Assembly: GCA_918026815.1 (NCBI GenBank)
Contig: CAKJVC010000049.1
Location: forward strand, 372,001 to 436,000
DNA length: 64,000 bases
From: Chalara sp. BL73
Taxonomy: Eukaryota > Ascomycota > Leotiomycetes > Helotiales
Direction: 5' to 3'
Part shown: positions 57,813-64,000 of the stretch, piece by piece
Layout: the number at the start of each line of letters is the position of its first letter
Numbering within the stretch: position 1 is the stretch's first letter
Position numbers and translations under genes: made by a program
The notes under the pieces: model-generated
Databases searched by the model: none
The model's input: only the letters and a program-made list of their open reading frames with translations
Told to the model about the DNA's origin: nothing

Positions 57813-60800
57813 CTATGATGCATATTCATCGATCACGCTTCTAGGCTTTTTGAAAGTTCCAAGCGGGACGTATTTCTCATCCATCCCAAATCCTTGCGGG
57901 CCGCCAATTTCAATCCCTCTTGGTGTTGATGTCCATCGCTCGGAGGCGACTATACCAAGAACAAAAACGAGCAGGCCGTACCGATATTCAGGAGTGCCAA
58001 TCGCCTCACCATTCTGCGAATCGATAACGCATATAAGGTCGGGTACTGATGCCAGCAGCTTGAAAAAGATGTCAGTCTAGAAGGTGTCAAACTTAGGTGA
58101 GCGAAGCATACCGTTTCTGTCCCACTGGCCGCCACTTTCACCGCCAAGATGTTTTCATTCTTAAAGGGGACCTTTAGCGTCTCTTTCTGTCCGTCCGTCT
58201 CTGTCAATGCTTCAATGATCACTTCTCCATAGACATGACCCAACTTCAGGAGCCTATCAACGCCAACTATCTTCCCTCTAAATAGAACTTTAGCGGAGTC
58301 AGCGCCACCCACCTCACTAATAATTGCTTCTGCAACATTGTCGATATCATTTCTACTCCTTGAAAGAGCCACTGCTCTACCTATTCTCCATGACAAGGAT
58401 ATTGTGTGCTCAACAACCCATTTCTTGGTATTAACACCTGTTACTGGCCCTTTTGCACATGCAACATATGACCCTAGTTGTGAAAGTGCAGCGCGAAAGG
58501 TACGCTCAACCATTAATTCATTTTTTGCTTTTGTCACCAGCTAAACAACCTTAGTCTTAATCATTATGAACAATCTGCCAGAACCTTTTGCTCAAACTTA
58601 CCATCGTATGGCCATTTCCATCACATATTGTTGAAGGAAGGAATGCAGGTTCTTTCTGAAATACTACAGGCGTAGTCTGCCATGCCACGGGGTACGCGCG
58701 CCCCATCCAGTCTCCATCCACAGTTGGCAGATTCATGTTTGTGGACGCGCCCAGAATCATGCCTTGCAAGCCATTGCCGCCTCCAATCTCGAGAGCAATG
58801 ACAGCGTTTGGCTTGACTTTCATGTACTCGTATAGTTCGTTTTGCGACTCCATCATTCTACAAACCATTAGTTCTAGTACTTCTGAGGATGAAGAGACAC
58901 TTACTCATCTCCCGGGAGCTTCTCAATGGTTACTGTTGGGGATCCCTTCCCTCCTCCACATGCTACAAGATCTGAGTCTTTCAAGTCGTCGGGCGAAATA
59001 ACACGCACAACACCGCCTCTTCTCATAACTTCCCTGAGCCTGAGCATATGGCCGTATGGTGAACCCCCACCCCCAGTACCGAGTATGTAGCATCCGATTG
59101 TGATCCAATCGAGGTCAATCTCTGAAATTAACCATTCTCGATTGACGATCTTAGGCCTATATGCAGCAACATCAAGTCTGTTGATATCAGGCACTTTGTC
59201 TGATGAAACGTAATGGCTCAGCTCTGGCTTTTCTACTCTGCCAAATTCTTTCATTTCATCTTCGACATTCTCCTTAAGAAGTGTCTCAGTCGTAATACTA
59301 GTCTTCGTAAAGTCAAAATTGCCAACAGCTTTCACGATGAATCGCGACTTATTGGCAATGTACTACAAATATGTCAGGCATGGAATTGCAAAACGATTAG
59401 GCAACTAACTTGCAAGGGAATGCTGTCCATCTCTGCTATTTGCACTGTCTCTCGTAGGGCACCGTTCGCCACAGCTCGCTCAGTCGCTCGATCTGAGATC
59501 TCGTCAAGAATTTGGGCGGTAGTCTTACCCTCCGTATTCTCTATGGTGTCTATTATACCGCTGACACGGGCTGTGGCGGCTCCGATGGCATTGGCGACAC
59601 CAGCCCATTCCGGTTTGATAACCTTGCTCGCTCCTTTCAGTGTACCTGGGGCAATCACAGCACCACCGCCAACTAACAAAACAGGAATATCGCTAGCTGA
59701 AGTCTTCATCGTATCAATGATGTTCTCTAACATTTCTGCTACTTTGGCTTGAAATTCCAGGATGCCACTCTCTAGTTCTGAGCCGATAATTAATTTGCGG
59801 TCCCCAATGTTTGCTTCGGGATATCCGAGCACAGCATAATCCGTCGTGGTAGGCACAGAACCACCAAATACTAGAGCTCTTTCTTGTATATCATATCCCA
59901 CGCTATCTGGACCAATTGTCATACGACCATTTGCGTCCCGGCGAACGATCGATCCGCCTCCCAAACCAATGCTCTTTACATCCGGGTAAGAGAAGTTCGT
60001 CCTAACGCCTGCAACCTCACTGAAGGCAGCAGCTTGACGTGGGAAACCGTTCGCCAAAAGCAGCCCAACGTCCGTTGTAGTTCCACCAATGTCTACGACC
60101 ATCATAGCCTCCTTGAGCTTATTCTGGGTAAGGAAAGCTGCTCCCCTCATACTATTTGTGGGCCCAGAAGAGAAAGTACGAATAGGCAATCGAGCAGCAG
60201 CACTTGCAAGCAAGATGGTTCCATCATTCTGAGTTAGGAAGACTGGGCATCGAAGTCCTAACTGAACAATGGCTTGTTGAAAGGATCTGATTGTCCGACG
60301 AGCAAATGGCAGGATCGACGCATTCAAGATTGCAGCGTTCTCACGTTCCAAGAATCCAAGATTTGCCACATCTTTTGACATAACTATGTCAGCATCTGGA
60401 TAAAGCTCTCGGACAACTTTGGCTGCGTGCTCTTCCTGTTGAGCGACCATGTCAACAGGACTGAACACTCCATTAATCACAATGCTTTTAATGCCTTTGG
60501 TCTTTATTATCTGGCACTGCTTCTTGATCTCCTCCTCTTCAACGTCAGCAATTGGGCTTCCATCCACCTCCACTCCCCCAGACACGCGGCAATGATAAGC
60601 GCAGATCAAGTTTCTCAGCTTAACAGGCCAGTCAATACCAGGATCTACACCTTTGGAGAAAGGTCCGCAGAGTCGAATGACAGCAACTTTTGCGAGTCGT
60701 GCGCGATCCATCTCAACAACGGCATTTATGAAATGTGTAGTTCCAATTGTCACACTAGCCACATGTGCAGGGCTTATATATCCTTTTGAGAACATTGCAG

Positions 60801-61022
60801 TGATAGTGCTGTTAATGCCCTCGCTCGGGTTTCCCGTCGTTCGCGCTTTGTGCCATGCTAAAATTCCTCGATTTTGCTCAGAAGATCGACTGGGATCGAG
60901 GATCACTCCATCCGTATTCGTCCTGTTAAGTATCATGTTAATTTTCAACTCCTCTTAATGGGACTATTTTGTCATGTGACTTACCCGCCAACATCTACTC
61001 CAATTCTCAAGTTTGGCCCCAT
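57813..61022 (-). CDS. Hydantoinase/oxoprolinase (HyuA) fused to DUF917, complete copy
   Basis: ATP-dependent lactam hydrolase family acting on 5-oxoproline, hydantoins or related rings. The start is ATG at 61022: MGPNLRIGVDVGG, then intron GGCGG|GTAAGT...AACAG, giving the phosphate-binding motif GVDVGGTNTDGVILDPS. HyuA continues with GTTHFINAVVEMDRARLAKV, then SSGPTNSMRGAAFLTQ, VVDIGGTTTDVGLLLANG and VGGGAVIAPGTLKGASKV, to about residue 540. Exon 2 ends near 59410. The C-terminal DUF917 part has FTKTSITTETLLKENVEDEM, LDWITIGCYILGTGGGGSPY, NAVIALEIGGGNGLQGMILG and IGGPQGFGMDEKYVPLGTF, ending VIDEYAS. Introns lie near 58890, 58545 and 58085. No HyuB partner is needed in this fungal architecture. 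Divergent from an NCS1 permease. All frames open. Confidence 0.9.
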
Positions 61023-61586
61023 GATGAATATTAGGCCAGCATTCACGTTCGAGTTTAGGCCGCCACTCTCTTTCTCTATGACTAGTCGAGCATGAGATTA
61101 GATTGTTCCTTGATACTCTGGACATCGATCTTTGGTTCTTTCTCATCCGTTATTCGGATGTGCAAGAAATGCGAAGTACGTCAAATGTTCGGAGCAGATA
61201 CTCATCGATTAAAGATAGGAGGCCAATGGCCGACCCTAGGACCTTGGGACCGGCCAGCGGACTGCCAACCTATATTCGAGCAATATCTGTTGCTCGAAAA
61301 CACCCTTTTGGCAAGTAATATGGAGTTCTCGGCCAACATCAGGATCAAAATTGGGGGCAATGCCCCTAGCTCCGCCGAGCCAAGAATGGGATGCATTCTG
61401 GGTCGCACGTAAATTAGCGGTAGCAACCACCTACTCTCTAATATAACATTAATAATGGGTCTTCGAAGGCAGATAAGATTCACGGTCTAGATAACGGAGA
61501 GGGGTAATCTTTTGTTATATTGAAAGCAATACCTCTGGAAAAATTATGGTTGAGCTTGCTTTCAAACCCACGCACATTAGAACGCC
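61023..61586. promoter_or_regulatory. Divergent promoter region with three GATA-factor sites
   Basis: 564 bp between the hydantoinase and permease start codons. HGATAR sites (AreA/NIT2 type) at 61213-61218 (AGATAG), 61471-61476 (AGATAA) and 61489-61494 (AGATAA), the last two 12 bp apart. A GC-richer patch at about 61220-61400 contains an imperfect dyad (GGCCGACCC...GGGACCGGCC) near 61227-61256. Regulation by nitrogen source is inferred. Confidence 0.5.
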
Positions 61587-63949
61587 ATGGCATCCCGAGT
61601 GTTTCATCGTGTTAGAGAGAAAGTGGTACTAAAAGGAGATGAGAGTAAACATGAACAAACAGAGTATGTATTCCATTGAGAAGCCGTGATCACTGCACCC
61701 GACATTAATGCCTTTACTGGTTGTCCTAAACTTGCATTTATATATGGGGCCAATGCTAACTCCAAATTCTATTAAGCGCCTGGAGCAACCGAGACCTGAT
61801 TCCGCTACCACCATCCCGAAGAACATGGAGCTCCTTTCATTACTTTGGAATATGGACATTGTAAGGATATCCTTCGCAATGATCAAAGCTCCCGCTGATC
61901 ACGACAGATCGTCTCTTAATATTGCAACATGGCAAACTCCTAATACGTTTCTAAGTACGAATCCCCCTATAAACGATAACGGGATCCATACTTACCCACG
62001 CAGCTCAGGGTCTGTCAGTCAGTCAAGCTATGGCCATCATCATACTAGCACGAGCAATTATCACGCTATTTGCTTGTTTTGTTGCTTGGTGTGGCGTAAG
62101 GTAGATATATGACTCTGTTAATGTTTGTACAGTGGCTGATATTCCAAGGTGGCACATTGGTTTCACAATTCAAAATCGTTTTACGTGGGGAATGCGTGGT
62201 AGCTTCATACCATTATTACAGAGAATTTTGCTTAACTTTATCTGGAATGCTGTTCAAAGTATATCCTCAGTCACTCGCGTCCCGCAGAATCAAGCTAACC
62301 TACGTCCAGCATGGAACGGTGGAAAGCTCGCAACGTAAGATCTCAATGTCTTAATATATTTCAAGCAATAATTTAACATCGATGCCTCTAGCGTCTGTAT
62401 AACCGCAATCTGGCCTTCATTTGCTAAGATACCTAATACGCTCTCCCCATCGCTTCCCACCACGACCTATGAAATGATTGGCTTCATCGTATTCTGGGTG
62501 ATTTCGGTACCTTTCCTTTTCATTCGCCCAGAGCACTTCAAGAGGCCTTTCCAATTTATATCAATTTACTGCGGCGTCGGGATGGTGGGTATGATGATAT
62601 GGTCGCTTTCCGTAGCCCGCGGCGTAGGACCGATCTTCTCAAAAGGCGAAACAATCGCCAGCGGCGCAAAGTGGAATTCTAGTTGGCTTATGATGGCAGG
62701 GATCAACCAGGCTATTGGACAAAAAGCAGCTGGGATGACGAACGGAAGCGATTTCTCCAGATATGCTAAGAGAGGGAAGCATTACCTGATAGGCACAATC
62801 TCTTGTTTGTGGCTCACAGGTACGGTTGTTAGTTTTGTTGGATTAGTCACCACTGCTGCTTGTCAGAAAATCTACGGCAAGATCTACTGGAATCCCCCCG
62901 ATCTGCTTATGGTAATGATGGACTATGGACAAGGCTCATCTGCTGCCCGAGCTGCTGCCTTTTTCTTGGCTCTGGGCTTTGGATTAACATCAATGTTTGA
63001 AAATATATGCGGCAACGCCGTTGCTGGAGGCATCGATCTGGCAGGTCTTTTCCCAAGGTACATTGACATTCGCCGAGGTGCTATTATCACCTTTATTGCT
63101 GCATGGGTAGGTACAGGATTTCCTCTTTGCATGTGATCACTACTCATAAGTCAAATAGATTGTCCAACCGTGGTATCTCATCAACCGTGCAGCGGCCTTC
63201 ATTGCGGTCCTCAACTCATTTTCTGTATTTTTGGCACCTATTATCGGGGTTATGTGCGCTGACTACCATTTAATTCGCCGTCAACGCATCAAGCTCAGTG
63301 CTCTCTATCACCCAGATGGCTCCATCTATTGGTTTACGCATGGTATTAATTGGCGCGTCATTCCTGCGTGGATAGCTGGATGGGCGCCTACGATCGGTGG
63401 TAAGTTAGCTTCTCGCAGCAACATACCCATACTCTAGAATGTTTAGTCAGTGCTTTCGCCTCAAGATTTGTATACATGGTCGAAGCATGTCTTTGAGTGG
63501 ATATTGAGATGACGTTTCTACCATGAAATATTGCTGGAATAATGAAACTGACTCCTTGATTTTGATGATAGGTCTGATAGTGAGTGTGCGTGGTGAGAAG
63601 AACGCATCCCGGGCTATCTATCAACTTTATTATATGGCTTTCTTCTTAGGTGAGTGTCTCTACTTTTTTTTATTCGTGTACTAATAATGTCATAACAACA
63701 GGCTTCAGCATAAGCTGCCTGCTTTTCTATCTGATGAACGTTTTGTTCCCGGTGAAGACAGGGACACAAGAAGTAGACGATACTGATGTATATGGAACAT
63801 TTACAAATGCAGAATGCAAGAGGCGTGGTATTATTAGTCAAAATCTGACACAAGGACTTGATCCGACTACAGAGAAGTCGGGTGCAGTGGAGGAGGTTGC
63901 CTGGATGGAGTCGAGGTCGGCGAAGTTCAAGCAATGGCTTAAGGGATAA
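61587..63949 (+). CDS. NCS1-family nucleobase/allantoin/hydantoin permease
   Basis: Twelve-segment proton symporter for purines, pyrimidines, allantoin or hydantoins in the plasma membrane. Exon 1 from ATG 61587 (MASRVFHRVREKVVLKGDES) ends at GA|GTATGT. Exon 2 gives AWSNRDLIPLPPSRRTWSSF, the conserved NCS1 N-terminal motif. Later exons give LNIATWQTPNTFL, QAMAIIILARAIITLFACFV, RWHIGFTIQNRFTWGMRGSF, TWNGGKLATVCITAIWPSFA, then the long exon 62474-63120 with KWNSSWLMMAGINQAIGQKA and GMTNGSDFSRYAKRGKHYL. The substrate-site motifs GINQAIG and NGSDFSRY are those of NCS1 (Fur-like). The last exons start IVQPWYLINRAAAFIAVLNS, LIVSVRGEKNASRAIYQLYY and FSISCLLFYLMNVLFPV. Two introns need AAG acceptors. 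Specificity is not decided by sequence. The neighbour suggests a hydantoin-like substrate. Confidence 0.9.
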
Positions 63950-64000
63950 TCCATCTTAAAAAAAAAGGGACGAGGAAACATAGGAGATCTGGCAGTGTTA
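63950..64000. other. 3' flank of the permease gene
   Basis: 51 bp after the stop codon with an A-rich run. Nothing else visible. Confidence 0.4.

Larger units (their letters stand above)
50949..60398. repeat. 9.45-kb direct repeat, copy 2
   Basis: Begins with the same TAAATAAC sequence and ends at CAGCATCTG before the unique sequence GATAAAGCTC, which continues the hydantoinase gene. Orientation is the same as copy 1, so this is head-to-tail with no spacer. Confidence 0.97.

Noticed and set aside
61092..61483. Open frames on both strands in the hydantoinase-permease spacer
   Set aside because: They overlap each other, have no family resemblance and sit in a promoter region.
1..64000. CRISPR arrays, rRNA, tRNA genes and transposon ORFs
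   Set aside because: Looked for by eye: no regularly spaced repeats, no tRNA-like A and B boxes with a cloverleaf, no transposase or reverse transcriptase motifs. A computed tRNA scan would be better.

Overview
This window is nuclear DNA of a filamentous ascomycete (Pezizomycotina; a leotiomycete-like fungus is my best guess, not proven). The evidence is short introns (about 45-70 bp) with GTRNGT donors and CTRAC-like branch sites, AT-rich spacers, and single-copy fungal housekeeping genes on both strands. No tRNA, rRNA, transposon ORF or CRISPR array was recognised.

Layout. 1-5.2 kb: the 5' part of a Ulp-like gene, then COX6. 5.5-9.5 kb: a USP7/Ubp15 deubiquitinase. 10.3-20.6 kb: SFH5, a mitochondrial pyruvate/branched-chain dehydrogenase kinase, septin CDC12, U3 processome factor PWP2, and a questin-oxidase-like protein. 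21.5-23.6 kb: a membrane-anchored PhoD-like phosphatase. 23.6-31 kb: gene-poor, with a 536-residue orphan protein and two weak small genes. 31-33.6 kb: a BTB protein and a GST-like protein. 36.4-37.6 kb: a starch-active AA13 lytic polysaccharide monooxygenase with a CBM20 domain, preceded by two CGGN8CGG sites that fit the amylase regulator AmyR. 38.1-41.6 kb: divergent mitochondrial ribosomal protein genes (bL19m and a probable mL50), then a mitochondrial cysteine synthase-like gene.

41.5-60.4 kb is the most striking part. About 9.45 kb (41496-50947) is repeated head to tail (50949-60398) with no spacer. It carries condensin subunit YCG1, a poorly understood ORF and most of a hydantoinase/oxoprolinase gene. 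The copies differ only by about eighteen short indels, mostly in homopolymers, with no substitution in the parts compared. The frame-breaking errors lie toward the inner end of each copy. This is what two overlapping contigs joined end to end without merging would give. A very recent real duplication is the alternative. Neither YCG1 copy is in frame throughout, but between them every frame break is explained.

61.0-63.9 kb: the intact hydantoinase (HyuA plus DUF917) is divergent from an NCS1 nucleobase/allantoin-type permease. They share a 564-bp spacer with three GATA-factor sites, which suggests a two-gene nitrogen-scavenging unit. A group of hairpins at 47.35-47.60 kb, repeated in copy 2, is the best unexplained structure.
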